Shown here piece after piece: positions 26,057 through 33,864 of a stretch of 33,864 nucleotides of DNA. The first letter of the stretch is position 1; each line of letters opens with the position of its first letter. The translations under genes and the position numbers were made by a program. The notes under the pieces are model-generated. The model was not told where the DNA came from. It searched no databases and saw only the letters and a program-made list of their open reading frames with translations. This stretch comes from Aeromonas caviae (GTDB taxonomy: Bacteria; Pseudomonadota; Gammaproteobacteria; Enterobacterales; Aeromonadaceae): contig NZ_CDBK01000011.1 in the NCBI RefSeq assembly GCF_000819785.1, positions 1 through 33,864 on the forward strand, given 5' to 3'.

Positions 26057-27223
26057 ATGGATATCGTGATTGTGGCGGCCAAACGTACCCCCATGGGGGC
26101 CTTCCAGGGGGCCCTGAGCGGGCTCGGTGCCCCCGAGCTTGGCGCCTGCGCCATCCGCGCCGCGCTGGCGCAGGCCGGGATGACGGGGGAGCAGGTCAAT
26201 GAGGTCTATATGGGCAACGTGCTGAGCGCAGGGGTCGGCCAGGCGCCAGCCCGCCAGGCGGCGCTCAAGGGGGGGCTGCCGGACAGCGTGCCCTGCACCA
26301 CCATCAACAAGGTGTGCGGCTCCGGCATGAAGGCGGTGATGCTGGCGGCGGACAGCCTGCGCCTGGGGGAGGCCGAGGTCGTGGTGGCGGGGGGCATGGA
26401 GAGCATGAGCCGCGCCCCCTATCTGCTGGACAAGGCGCGCAGCGGTTTTCGCATGGGGCATCAGAGCGTGCTCGATCACATGTTCCTGGACGGCTTGCAG
26501 GATGCCTACGAAGGCCATCTGATGGGTCATTACGCCCAGTTGAGTGCCGATCGCAGCGGACTGACCCGGGCCGACATGGATACCTTTGCCATCGCCTCCC
26601 TGGAGCGGGCGCTGACGGCGCAGCGCAGCGGTGCCTTTGCCGCGGAACTGGCTCCCGTCATGACCGCTGACCACACCCTGCTGCTGGCCGAGGATGAGCA
26701 ACCGGGCAAGGCCAGGCCCGACAAGATCCCCGGCCTCAAGCCGGCCTTCAGCAAGCACGGCACCATCACGGCGGCCAATGCAAGTTCCATCTCGGACGGG
26801 GCGGCAGCTCTGGTGCTGATGCGGGGCGAGAGCGCTGCCCGGCTCGGATTGCCGGTGCTGACCAGGGTAGTGGGTTACCAGAGTCACGCGGCCTTGCCGG
26901 CGGAGTTTACCAGTGCCCCCGTCGGCGCCATCGACAAGTTGCTGGCCCGGGTGGGCTGGTCGGTGGAGGAGGTGGATCTGTTCGAGGTGAACGAGGCATT
27001 CGCCATGGTGAGCATGCTGGCCATGGCCGGGTGCGGCATTCCCCATCACAAGTTGAACGTGAACGGCGGGGCCTGTGCGCTGGGGCACCCTCTTGGCGCC
27101 AGTGGCGCCCGCATCCTGGTGACCCTGATCCATGCCCTGCGTACCCGCGGCCTCAGGCGAGGGGTGGCGAGCTTGTGCATCGGGGGAGGGGAGGCAACGG
27201 CCATCGCCATCGAGGCAGGCTGA
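26057..27223 (+). CDS. Thiolase (acetyl-CoA C-acetyltransferase)
   Basis: Condenses or cleaves acyl-CoA thioesters. It is 388 residues. The nucleophilic Cys is C87 in NKVCGSGMKA, the Asn in NEAFA is near 312, the His in GGACALGHPLGASGAR is near 344 and the second Cys in SLCIGGGEA is near 374. The ATG at 26057 follows AAGGAG; the same frame is open far upstream but that part overlaps liuR. Position opposite liuR suggests a role in branched-chain acid breakdown, for example acetoacetyl- or methylacetoacetyl-CoA thiolysis (inference). The rest of the liu/ivd pathway is not in the window. Confidence 0.94.
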   Translation: MDIVIVAAKRTPMGAFQGALSGLGAPELGACAIRAALAQAGMTGEQVNEVYMGNVLSAGVGQAPARQAALKGGLPDSVPCTTINKVCGSGMKAVMLAADSLRLGEAEVVVAGGMESMSRAPYLLDKARSGFRMGHQSVLDHMFLDGLQDAYEGHLMGHYAQLSADRSGLTRADMDTFAIASLERALTAQRSGAFAAELAPVMTADHTLLLAEDEQPGKARPDKIPGLKPAFSKHGTITAANASSISDGAAALVLMRGESAARLGLPVLTRVVGYQSHAALPAEFTSAPVGAIDKLLARVGWSVEEVDLFEVNEAFAMVSMLAMAGCGIPHHKLNVNGGACALGHPLGASGARILVTLIHALRTRGLRRGVASLCIGGGEATAIAIEAG

Positions 27224-27254
27224 ATGCGTGGGTGAGATTGCAGCGGGTTGATGA

Positions 27255-27289
27255 CATGACAACGTCCCTTCAAGAGGGACGTTGTCATG
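27255..27289. repeat. Perfect 15-bp inverted repeat between convergent genes
   Basis: CATGACAACGTCCCT and its exact complement around a TCAAG loop. It covers the stop codon of the EAL-HDOD gene and lies 31 bases after the thiolase stop. No T tract follows on either strand, so it is either a weak bidirectional terminator or an mRNA end stabiliser. Confidence 0.75.
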
Positions 27290-28526
27290 TCTGGCGGGAG
27301 TGGACCGGTTGCTCTTCCATGGCCTGAAGCTGCTGGTTGACCCAGGCGGTGGCGCTCAGATAGAGGTGGCTGACCTTCTCTTCGTTGAGGCCGAGCCGGA
27401 CGGTGTTGGCGGCGACCCGCTGCCAGTCGGCTTTCTCGAAATCTTCACAGAACGCCAGGTAGAACCCGAGCTTGCCCTTGCGGGTGAGCAGGGCGGCACG
27501 AATGTCGTCGATCAGGGGAATGGAGCCGAGCAGCTGATCCAGCGGTTCTCCCATGAGCACGTCCAGCAGGGAGAAGAGGCCGGTGACAAAGGCTTGCTGT
27601 GCCTGCTCTGCGGGCGCATGGGTCTGGGCCAGCAGTTCGCAGAACCGGGCTCGGATGAGGGACATCTGATGGAGCTCGGCGCTCTTTTCACTCCCCGCAC
27701 TGGTGGCGGCGATCAGGGCGACGAAGCGCTTGAGCTGGGCGTGCCCCAGGGAACTTGCGGCCTGGCGAAACGAGGCGATGGGTTGGGGGAAGCGCTTGAG
27801 GTGGTTGATGTAGCGCAACAGCTTGAGGGAGAGGGTGAGATCCTGGTTGAGCAGTTGCTCAATCTTGTCCAGATCCGGTTCGGTCTGATTGACCACCTCG
27901 AGCAGCTGCATCACCACCAGCTGGGCCGGCGGTATGGTGGGCTGTTGCACCATCTGGGGGCGGCTGAAGAAAAATCCCTGGAACAGGGTGACGCCGAGCT
28001 GCTTCATCCGCTCGAACTCGGCCTGATCCTCGACTTTCTCGGCCAGATAGGTGAGGGGCAGGTGGCGATGATTCGCCATGAAGTGCTCGATGCAGGGTTG
28101 CGGCGTGCTGCGCAGGTCGAACTTGATGATATGGATGTAGGGGAGGAACCTGTCCCAGTCTGAGACCATGGTGAAGTCATCCAGCGCCAACCGATAGCCC
28201 AGCCCATAGAGCTGGATCACTTTCTCCAGCAGCGCATCGTCGGGCTCGGCATCCTCCAGGATCTCGATCACCACCTTGTCACGGGGGAGGCATTCGGCCA
28301 ATCCGTCCAGCAACAGGGAGTGGGGGAAATTGATGTAGCAGGGGTGATCTCCGATGAGCTGATCGATGTTCTGCTGCAAGAACTGCTCGGCAACCAGCCT
28401 GGAAGTGGCCTGCTGTGCGGAGACGGAGGGAAATACATTGTCCAGGCTGTCGCGAAACAGCAGCTCATAGGCTTGGGTGTTCAACTCCCGATCCAGAATG
28501 GGCTGCCTTGCTACATAGGAATACAT
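27285..28526 (-). CDS. EAL and HDOD domain-containing signalling protein (CdgJ/YuxH type)
   Basis: A 413-residue protein with an N-terminal EAL domain (about 1-200) and a C-terminal HDOD domain (about 200-400). EAL-domain positions: YELLFR (EAL reads ELL), YINF, EILED, LDDF, IIKFD, AEKVED and LFQGFFF. Many metal/c-di-GMP ligands are therefore kept, but the GTGYSSL loop after DDF is replaced by TMVSDW, as in the YuxH group. HDOD contains LLRYINHL and AQLKRFVALI. The V. cholerae relative CdgJ influences motility. The ATG at 28526 follows GGAGAG; in-frame upstream starts lack ribosome sites. Whether it hydrolyses c-di-GMP is uncertain. Confidence 0.88.
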   Translation of the reverse strand: MYSYVARQPILDRELNTQAYELLFRDSLDNVFPSVSAQQATSRLVAEQFLQQNIDQLIGDHPCYINFPHSLLLDGLAECLPRDKVVIEILEDAEPDDALLEKVIQLYGLGYRLALDDFTMVSDWDRFLPYIHIIKFDLRSTPQPCIEHFMANHRHLPLTYLAEKVEDQAEFERMKQLGVTLFQGFFFSRPQMVQQPTIPPAQLVVMQLLEVVNQTEPDLDKIEQLLNQDLTLSLKLLRYINHLKRFPQPIASFRQAASSLGHAQLKRFVALIAATSAGSEKSAELHQMSLIRARFCELLAQTHAPAEQAQQAFVTGLFSLLDVLMGEPLDQLLGSIPLIDDIRAALLTRKGKLGFYLAFCEDFEKADWQRVAANTVRLGLNEEKVSHLYLSATAWVNQQLQAMEEQPVHSRQT

Positions 28527-28642
28527 GCATCTCTCCACCATGGTTACAGGCTTGATTCTATGGTGAAGCGGATCACTATGCCAGTGCCGACCGGTCGGGA
28601 AGGTCAACAACTGGCATACTATTTGTCAGGAAACCCGGGGTG

Positions 28643-29899
28643 TCAGAACAGGTAGTTGAGCTGCAGGCCGGCGAGCCAGGCATCCCCTTCCGAGGTGCCA
28701 TTGAAGGTGGAGGTGGTCTGGGGGATGCCCGGCCTGAGCTGCATAGTTTCGCTCACGTCCACCTTCTTGCCGTCGATCAGGGTCAGCCCCAGATCCAGCG
28801 AGAGGTGGCGGTCAATCTGATAGCCCACGCCGGCGCTGTACCAGACCCGATCCGAGTCGGGGATGGAGATGGTGCGGCGATCCGCCGGGACCGGGCTGCG
28901 GTCGTAGGCGATACCGGAGCGCAATTGCCATTGGGGGGCCAGCTGGTAGGTCATCCCCAGGGCATAGCGCCAGCTGTCTTCCCAGTGCTCCTCCTTGATA
29001 TGCATGGTGCCGTGGTGGTCGAGCTCGGATTCGAGCTGCACGAACTTGCTCCAGTTGGTCCAGTTGATGCTCGAATGCAGCGCCAGGGCCGGGGTGAGCT
29101 GATGGAACAGAGCCAGCTCGGCGGTGGCGGGCAGGGGCAGATCCAGGCTGCCGGTATCGGTGAATGGCTGGCCCCTTTGATCGATGCCGATGGCGTCACC
29201 GGAGAGGGTCAGGGTGACGTCGTGGCGATAGGAGAGACCGATGCGGGTTGCCTGCGACAACTCAAGCAGGGTGCCCAGGTTCCAGCCCATGGCCCAGCCA
29301 TCCCCTTTCAGGTGCTTGGCTATCTGGTTGTTGGAGGGGAAAGTGCCGCCCACTTCCCCTTCCCCCTGAATGGCGGAGAGACCGGCCCCGACGGACCAGA
29401 CACGGTTGATGCGATAGGCCAGGGAGGCCCCCAGATCCATGGTCTTGATGTCGGAGACGTTGCCGAAGTGACCGGCGTTGTAGTTCTCCGGCATCTTGAC
29501 CCCGAGTCCGTAATAGGAGGTGGCGGCAAGCCCGAGGCGCCATTGCTCGTTGAGGGGCACGATGAGATAGGCGTTGGGCACCCAGGCGTCACCCGCAATG
29601 TCGTGGGCTCCGGCATCCAGGCTGACCGGCCCCTGGGGGGTAGGCACCCGTGTGGTGCCCTCGATGTTGACGTCGGGGTGCACGTGGATGACGCCGCCGG
29701 AGAAGGCCAGGGTATCGAACCGGGTCATGGCGGCGGCATTGCGGGAGAGCACGCTGGCATTGTCGGCGATGGCGGCCTCACCCGCGAAGGCACGCCCCAT
29801 GCCGGTGGCGGATTGCTCCGCGAGTTGGAAGCCGGCAGCCTGCACCTGGCTCGACAGCAGCAAGAGGGCTATGAGGGAGGGTTTGAACGTCGGATGCAT
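28643..29899 (-). CDS. FadL/OmpP1-type outer membrane transporter, copy 1
   Basis: An outer-membrane beta-barrel for long-chain fatty acids or other hydrophobic compounds, 418 residues. A signal peptide ends after QVQA (residue 21), and the mature N-terminus AGFQLAEQSATGMGRAFAGEAAIAD is the hatch region of the FadL family. NPHV-type family blocks follow: SRNAAAMTRF, GLGVKMPENYNAG, IPDSDRVWYSAGVGYQ, and a C-terminal Phe for barrel assembly. The ATG at 29899 has GAGGAAAG upstream. It is paralogous to and in tandem with the gene at 30151-31422. Substrate is not settled by sequence. Confidence 0.92.
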   Translation of the reverse strand: MHPTFKPSLIALLLLSSQVQAAGFQLAEQSATGMGRAFAGEAAIADNASVLSRNAAAMTRFDTLAFSGGVIHVHPDVNIEGTTRVPTPQGPVSLDAGAHDIAGDAWVPNAYLIVPLNEQWRLGLAATSYYGLGVKMPENYNAGHFGNVSDIKTMDLGASLAYRINRVWSVGAGLSAIQGEGEVGGTFPSNNQIAKHLKGDGWAMGWNLGTLLELSQATRIGLSYRHDVTLTLSGDAIGIDQRGQPFTDTGSLDLPLPATAELALFHQLTPALALHSSINWTNWSKFVQLESELDHHGTMHIKEEHWEDSWRYALGMTYQLAPQWQLRSGIAYDRSPVPADRRTISIPDSDRVWYSAGVGYQIDRHLSLDLGLTLIDGKKVDVSETMQLRPGIPQTTSTFNGTSEGDAWLAGLQLNYLF

Positions 29900-30106
29900 G
29901 GTCTTTCCTCGGGATGAACTGGGTGTTCATTCTGTTATTCGGTTGGGGCCGGGATTTTATATGGTATGACCAGCAAGGCAACGGGGAGAGGGGAACGTGG
30001 GGCAAAACGGGATTAAATGCTGAAAGAAATCCCCATAACAGCTTGATAAAAAAAGAAAAGAGTACAGTTGTTTACTACAGCTGTGCGCTCAGTTGGCGAA
30101 ATTGGA

Positions 30107-30133
30107 TAAAAAAAGAGCGCCCTGGGGCGCTCT
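30107..30133 (-). terminator. Rho-independent terminator of FadL copy 2
   Basis: On the minus strand AGAGCGCC/GGCGCTCT followed by a run of seven T residues, 18 bases after the stop at 30151. It separates the two FadL genes into different transcripts. Confidence 0.9.
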
Positions 30134-30150
30134 CGATGATGACATGAAAA

Positions 30151-31422
30151 TCAGAATTTCATGTTGAACTGGGCGGAAGCCAGCAGGGCGTTGCCGTGAG
30201 AGGTGCCCTTCCAGCGCAGCGCATCGCTGTGGTTGCGCAGGCCTTCGTTCACGTCCACTTCCTTGCCGTCCAGATAGGCCATGCCGAAGTCGAGGCTCAT
30301 GTCCGGATTGATGTGGTAGGTGGCACCGGCGCTGTACCAGATACGGTCGGAGTCAGGAATGCTCAGGCTGCGGTATTCCGGCTCGATGGGGCTGTTGTCG
30401 TAGGCGAAGCCGATACGGGCTTCCCAGGACGGGTTGACGTACCAGGTACCGCCCAGGGCGTAACGGGCAGAGTCCTTGAACTTCTCGTCTTTTTGCAGGC
30501 ACACGCCGCCGGCGCAGTTGCTGCTGGTGGCCTTGAGCTCCTGGAAGGCGCTCCAGTCGGTCCAGTTCACGGAGTAGTGGACAGCGAATTGCTGGTTCAG
30601 GCGGTGGTAGCCTGCGAACTCGGCCTGGGCCGGCAGATCCAGCTTCAGGTTGCCATCGACGACGCGGTTGCCGGAGGTGGCGCCCTGGAAGTCGCCGTCA
30701 AAGCTCAAGTCCACCTGGGAGCGGTAGGTCAGGGCGAGACGGTTGTTTTCGTTGATCTCGTACAGGGTGCCGACGTTCCAGCCAAAGCCCCAGGTATCGC
30801 CCTTCAGGTGAGCCAGACGGGTATCGGAGTTGGCACCTGGAATGGCGGCGGAAAGCGCACCGGCATAACGGTTCAGCTCGGCGGCGGCGTAGACGACATT
30901 GATGCCGGCACCGACGCTGAAGCTGGAGTTGATGCGATAGGCGATGTTGGGGTTGATGTTGAAGGTCAGCAGCTCGGTGTCACCTGCACCGGCACCGGCC
31001 GCGAAGGTCTTGGAATATTCGGTGGAGAGGCCGTAGTTGGAGAAGAGGCCGATCCCCCAGGCCCACTGATCATTCAGGGGCTGGATGAAGTAGGTGGCCG
31101 GCACGAAGGCATCGGGGGCGATGTCGCTCTCGCTGGACGGAGCCAGCTTGGTGGGGCCGGCATAGATGTCGCCAGCCACATCCACGTCGGGCTTGATATA
31201 GGTGCCGGATACAGACAGTGCCATCTTGTCGAAGGTGGTCATGGCCGCCGGGTTGCGGGACAGCACGGCCGCGTTGTCGGCGATGGCTGCTTCACCTGCG
31301 TAGGCGCGACCCAGACCGGAGGCCGAGTGCTCGTTCAGCTGGAACGCGGCGGCGAAGGTCTGGGTGCTGGCCAGGGTCACGGCCGCAGCGATCAGGCTTT
31401 TCTTGAAAAAGGCAGTTGTCAT
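30151..31422 (-). CDS. FadL/OmpP1-type outer membrane transporter, copy 2
   Basis: A 423-residue FadL-family barrel. Signal peptide through QTFAA (about residue 25); the mature N-terminus AFQLNEHSASGLGRAYAGEAAIAD is closer to E. coli FadL than copy 1. Further blocks are SRNPAAMTTFDK, IPDSDRIWYSAGATY, and C-terminal FNMKF ending in Phe. A Cys pair lies in NCAGGVC (extracellular loop). The ATG at 31422 has GAGAG upstream and gives the typical signal peptide; an in-frame upstream start at 31488 is unlikely. It has a long AT-rich leader with a possible FadR half-site. Confidence 0.94.
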   Translation of the reverse strand: MTTAFFKKSLIAAAVTLASTQTFAAAFQLNEHSASGLGRAYAGEAAIADNAAVLSRNPAAMTTFDKMALSVSGTYIKPDVDVAGDIYAGPTKLAPSSESDIAPDAFVPATYFIQPLNDQWAWGIGLFSNYGLSTEYSKTFAAGAGAGDTELLTFNINPNIAYRINSSFSVGAGINVVYAAAELNRYAGALSAAIPGANSDTRLAHLKGDTWGFGWNVGTLYEINENNRLALTYRSQVDLSFDGDFQGATSGNRVVDGNLKLDLPAQAEFAGYHRLNQQFAVHYSVNWTDWSAFQELKATSSNCAGGVCLQKDEKFKDSARYALGGTWYVNPSWEARIGFAYDNSPIEPEYRSLSIPDSDRIWYSAGATYHINPDMSLDFGMAYLDGKEVDVNEGLRNHSDALRWKGTSHGNALLASAQFNMKF

Positions 31423-31554
31423 AGTGTTCTCTCTTTGTAAGCAGATTTTCTGTCGACATCGCGGCTCTTTGGCGGCTATTGACGACATGATCTGTTGTTA
31501 TGTCAGCTTCTTCCCATTCATTGCTGGCGTGATTCTATGGATCTGGTAGGAGGT

Positions 31555-31571
31555 AAGAAATCAGACCAGTG
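31555..31571. promoter_or_regulatory. Possible FadR operator (one good half-site)
   Basis: GACCAGT at 31564-31570 matches the right half of the FadR operator and TC-A precede it, but the left half is poor. It lies about 140 bases upstream of a FadL gene, a known FadR target in E. coli. Weak evidence. Confidence 0.25.
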
Positions 31572-31757
31572 ACAGCAGAATACATAAAAGTTTCCATTGT
31601 GTTAATCATTTGTTTTAACTTGCCGTTTTATTAGGCTGATTTATCTATTATTGGATAAATAAAGCACAAATGGTGCCGTTTGCGTCATTTAAAATAAATG
31701 GTAGAAATGTGACTTCGCGCGGGCAATGGGCGGGAACATGCGGGGATATGGGGATGA

Positions 31758-31786
31758 ACAGGCAGACAATGAGGATGTCTGCCTGT
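31758..31786 (-). terminator. Hairpin after the DUF3379 gene
   Basis: Perfect 11-bp stem ACAGGCAGACA/TGTCTGCCTGT with a 7-base loop, 45 bases beyond the stop at 31831. No T tract follows, so it is a probable but non-canonical terminator. Confidence 0.5.
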
Positions 31787-31830
31787 GATGTGGCTGAGGC
31801 GGAGGACGAGTCAGCCTGGGTCAAGGTCTG

Positions 31831-32574
31831 TTAAATGGACCAGTGCAGGTGTGACTCAAGCTGGCGGGCAACCGGGGCGAGGGGCTCCTGCATGTCTCCG
31901 ATGAGCACCATGTTGGCCCCCTTGAGCGGCAGTATCTCCCCCTTGAGGGTCCCGTCTGCAAAATCGGACTGGATCGTCAGTGGCAGGTGCTTGGGGACGA
32001 GGAACAGGGTGACCGGTCCCATCTTGCCCTGCAGCACCATGTGCAGGGCCGGTCCCTGGTAGAAGGCGCAGTGGTTGACATAGGTTACCTTCATGCCCGG
32101 CATCTCGCTCAGGGTGGCGCCATATTTCTCCATTTTCGCGTTGATGGTGTGCAGGCTGACCCGCTCATCCACCGCATGAATGAAGGGCTCTTCCCCATAA
32201 ACGTGGGACATGGCGACCTGAGCCAGCGACAGGGTGTCCGGTGCCACAGGCCAGCTGATCCAGCGGGTGCTCATGCCGAGCAGGAAGGCGACCGAGGCTG
32301 CGATGGCCAGAGCGCGCCATTGCATGCGTGCAGGAGTGACGGGCAGCGGGACCACCTGCTCCTCTTCGGCTGCCATCGCCTGCCTGAGCAGGATCCGCTC
32401 CGCAAGACCGGCCGGTACGTCCACTTCCAGAGTGCTGCGCACCTGGCGCTCGAGCTGCTGCATCTCGTCCAGATGCTTGCGATTGGCCGGTGACGCCTCG
32501 GCGGCTTTCAAGAAGGCGGGATCCCTGTCCGAGGGGTGAGTGATGGCCCGGCGGCGAAATTCAAGCTCATCCAT
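31831..32574 (-). CDS. DUF3379 protein, probable membrane-bound anti-sigma factor
   Basis: A 247-residue protein: a cytoplasmic N-terminal part (about 1-85, charged, helical), one membrane helix near 87-106, and a periplasmic C-terminal domain with VYGEEPFIHAVDE and YVNHCAFYQGPALHMVLQG. This layout and the position after an ECF sigma gene fit an anti-sigma factor; DUF3379 is found beside such sigma genes. The ATG at 32574 lies inside the sigma gene's end (8-base overlap ATGGATGA), with GAGAGG upstream, so translation is coupled and stoichiometric. The sensed signal is unknown. Confidence 0.82.
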   Translation of the reverse strand: MDELEFRRRAITHPSDRDPAFLKAAEASPANRKHLDEMQQLERQVRSTLEVDVPAGLAERILLRQAMAAEEEQVVPLPVTPARMQWRALAIAASVAFLLGMSTRWISWPVAPDTLSLAQVAMSHVYGEEPFIHAVDERVSLHTINAKMEKYGATLSEMPGMKVTYVNHCAFYQGPALHMVLQGKMGPVTLFLVPKHLPLTIQSDFADGTLKGEILPLKGANMVLIGDMQEPLAPVARQLESHLHWSI

Positions 32575-33157
32575 TGTTGTGTCCTCTCTGTTGTTTCGCA
32601 GACTCCATGGCCTCTTTTATCTGGTTGCGGGCGCGAAACAGCCTTGTCATGACGGTGTTCTTGTTCAGGCCGAGTTGCTCGGCGATCTCCTCCCCGCTGA
32701 ATCCCCCCAGAACCTGCAGCAGCAGCGGCTCCTGATACTCGGCAGGCAGGCGGGCGATGTGGCGCCTGAGCCATTCGTGCTCCATCTCCTGCTCGCTTGG
32801 CAGGACACCCTGATCCCGCAGGGGGTGCTCGTCGAGGTCGACGAGATCGAACTGCTTTCGCTCAAAGCGGCGGGCATTCTCCCGCCGCAATATGGTGATG
32901 AGCCACGCCTTGGCAGCCTTGTCGTCCAGCAGGGTATCTATCGCCTTCCAGGCGCGCAGGAAAGTCTCCTGCACCAGATCCTCGGCGATTTGCGGATCCC
33001 GGCACAGCCAGTAGGCGTAGCGGTAGATGTCCCCGTGCAGGGCGTGCACCAGGGCTTCGTACTTGGTTTGTTTGTCAGCCATCTCCCCATAGACCGGAGA
33101 AGTGCAGGGATCCTTTCCCGTGTCGGCCCTTTTTCTTCTGAAAAAACCTAACGCCAT
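32567..33157 (-). CDS. ECF sigma factor (sigma-70 family)
   Basis: A 196-residue alternative sigma factor. Region 2 reads DIYRYAYWLCRDPQIAEDLVQETFLRAWKA; region 4 contains LPAEYQEPLLLQVLGGFSGEEIAEQLGLNKNTVMTRLFRARNQI. The ATG at 33157 has AGGA nine bases upstream; an alternative ATG at 33082 (MADKQTKY) fits the conserved domain better but has GGGGAG directly against it with no spacing, so the start is unsettled. It lies 30 bases after the BatD-like gene and overlaps the DUF3379 gene, forming one probable operon. Confidence 0.92.
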   Translation of the reverse strand: MALGFFRRKRADTGKDPCTSPVYGEMADKQTKYEALVHALHGDIYRYAYWLCRDPQIAEDLVQETFLRAWKAIDTLLDDKAAKAWLITILRRENARRFERKQFDLVDLDEHPLRDQGVLPSEQEMEHEWLRRHIARLPAEYQEPLLLQVLGGFSGEEIAEQLGLNKNTVMTRLFRARNQIKEAMESAKQQRGHNNG

Positions 33158-33187
33158 AAAGGGGTGTCCTGTTTCATGAGGGGCGCA

Positions 33188-33864
33188 TCATGCACGCATC
33201 CACGCCAGTATTCGAAGACCATAGGCTATCGCAAAGCTCTCCCAGGTGCACAACTCCCTGGCGAGCGCCTGTCTGGGCAGGTGTTCGCCAGGGGCGAGTA
33301 CGGGGGCAAAACAGGCCCGATCCAGGTCGTCCAGCAGCGCCCCCATGGCGGGGTCGCGGTGACAGGGCAGCCTGGTCAGATGAAGACAGGGGGTGTCCCA
33401 GCGCAGGACGGCCCAGGTCAGCAGGGTTTCTCTGGTCTCGTCAGGAGAGCCTGTGGCGAGGGCCCGTTGCAGGCGATAGAAGGCGCGCCAGCGCGGCCAG
33501 CGGCGCATGAATGCCCGCAGCAGGATGGCCAGGAGCACCCAATAGAGATACTGGACCCCTGGTGCGGGGGAGGCGGGAGTGGCGCTCTCCCTTGCCGTGA
33601 AGACCAGAGAATGTGCGGGCAGGCGCGCCTCCTCGATGCGGCCGCTCTGGGTGTTGAACCAGCGAAGGGTCTGGGGGGGCAGCACATAGCGCCCCGCCTC
33701 GTCGGCGGTCAGGGCCTGGCGCCACTGGCGCTCGAAGCGAAGCGCCCCCTCGGCCACGAATCGCTCCTGTTGCTGCTCGCCGTCCGGCTTCATGGAGAGG
33801 CCGGCGGGCAGGGGCGGGGCCGGCAAGGGGGGCAGGCGGTTGCCATCCCCCCCTTCCATCACCA
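33188..33864 (-). CDS. BatD-like protein, C-terminal part (cut by window edge)
   Basis: At least 225 residues, open to the end of the window. The visible part begins near a G.GNRLPPLPAPPLP segment, continues as a beta-rich domain, then one membrane helix (YLYWVLLAILLRAF) and a basic helical cytoplasmic tail of about 100 residues with LQRAL..G and LLTWA. This is the architecture of the C-terminus of BatD ('oxygen tolerance') proteins, which work with BatA/BatB and a MoxR ATPase. It precedes the ECF sigma gene by 30 bases. The assignment rests on architecture and context. Confidence 0.7.
   Translation of the reverse strand, partial: VMEGGDGNRLPPLPAPPLPAGLSMKPDGEQQQERFVAEGALRFERQWRQALTADEAGRYVLPPQTLRWFNTQSGRIEEARLPAHSLVFTARESATPASPAPGVQYLYWVLLAILLRAFMRRWPRWRAFYRLQRALATGSPDETRETLLTWAVLRWDTPCLHLTRLPCHRDPAMGALLDDLDRACFAPVLAPGEHLPRQALARELCTWESFAIAYGLRILAWMRA

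Larger units (their letters stand above)
31423..31830. other. 408-base intergenic region upstream of FadL copy 2
   Basis: No gene seen. The part nearest FadL (31423-31720) is AT-rich and is the FadL leader and promoter region; no single promoter stands out. It holds a FadR-like half-site at 31555-31571. The rest (31721-31830) is the downstream region of the anti-sigma candidate gene, with a hairpin at 31758-31786. Confidence 0.6.

Noticed and set aside
29914..30147. 77-residue plus-strand frame between the FadL genes
   Set aside because: Covers a promoter region and a terminator; no ribosome site and no recognisable protein.

Overview
The window is chromosomal DNA of a high-G+C gammaproteobacterium, most likely Aeromonas (species not resolved). 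The support is product similarity recalled from knowledge of the families and gene order (mdtK/norM-yaeP-ribE, minCDE-ycgL-mltB, liuR-thiolase, tandem FadL porins, bat-ECF sigma-DUF3379), not a database search. Almost everything is ordinary core genome. The one clear accessory element is a small AT-rich insertion inside a transporter gene at 24191-24751.

Layout. 1-2824: the start of a pirin gene (cut by the window edge), divergent from SOS-controlled polB. 2933-3541: five tRNA-Val(GAC) genes on the minus strand behind a near-consensus promoter. 3648-6130: MATE efflux pump, yaeP, and divergent riboflavin synthase. 6233-9866: YCII protein, CPXCG Cys-rich protein, hxpB phosphatase, purT and an EamA exporter. 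10093-13155: azoreductase azoR, a 59-residue membrane protein, a DUF4250/MarR pair and an UPF0149-type protein. 13445-16350: S1-domain CvfB coupled to a DUF1289/CWC protein, then two DUF440 (putative DNA-mimic) paralogues flanking mtgA. 16531-19703: minE-minD-minC, divergent from ycgL-mltB. 19865-25417: two tandem L-serine dehydratases, ppnP, and a dicarboxylate/amino-acid symporter split by the insertion. 25526-28526: liuR divergent from a thiolase, then an EAL-HDOD protein. 28643-31422: two FadL-type porins. 31831-33864: DUF3379 anti-sigma candidate, ECF sigma factor and the C-terminal part of a BatD-like protein, cut by the window edge.

How the genes work together. Several adjacent sets make functional sense: division-site selection (minCDE) beside two peptidoglycan glycosylases (mtgA, mltB); serine breakdown (two iron-sulfur serine dehydratases) near a now-broken amino-acid symporter; fatty and branched-chain acid use (LiuR, thiolase, FadL pair); and a BatD/sigma/anti-sigma unit that looks like a membrane-stress operon. 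The most interesting signal is the ~560-bp insertion. It is flanked by a 6-bp direct repeat, has no transposase and no obvious terminal inverted repeats, and carries one well-formed orphan gene on the opposite strand. Removing it with one repeat copy restores the host reading frame exactly.
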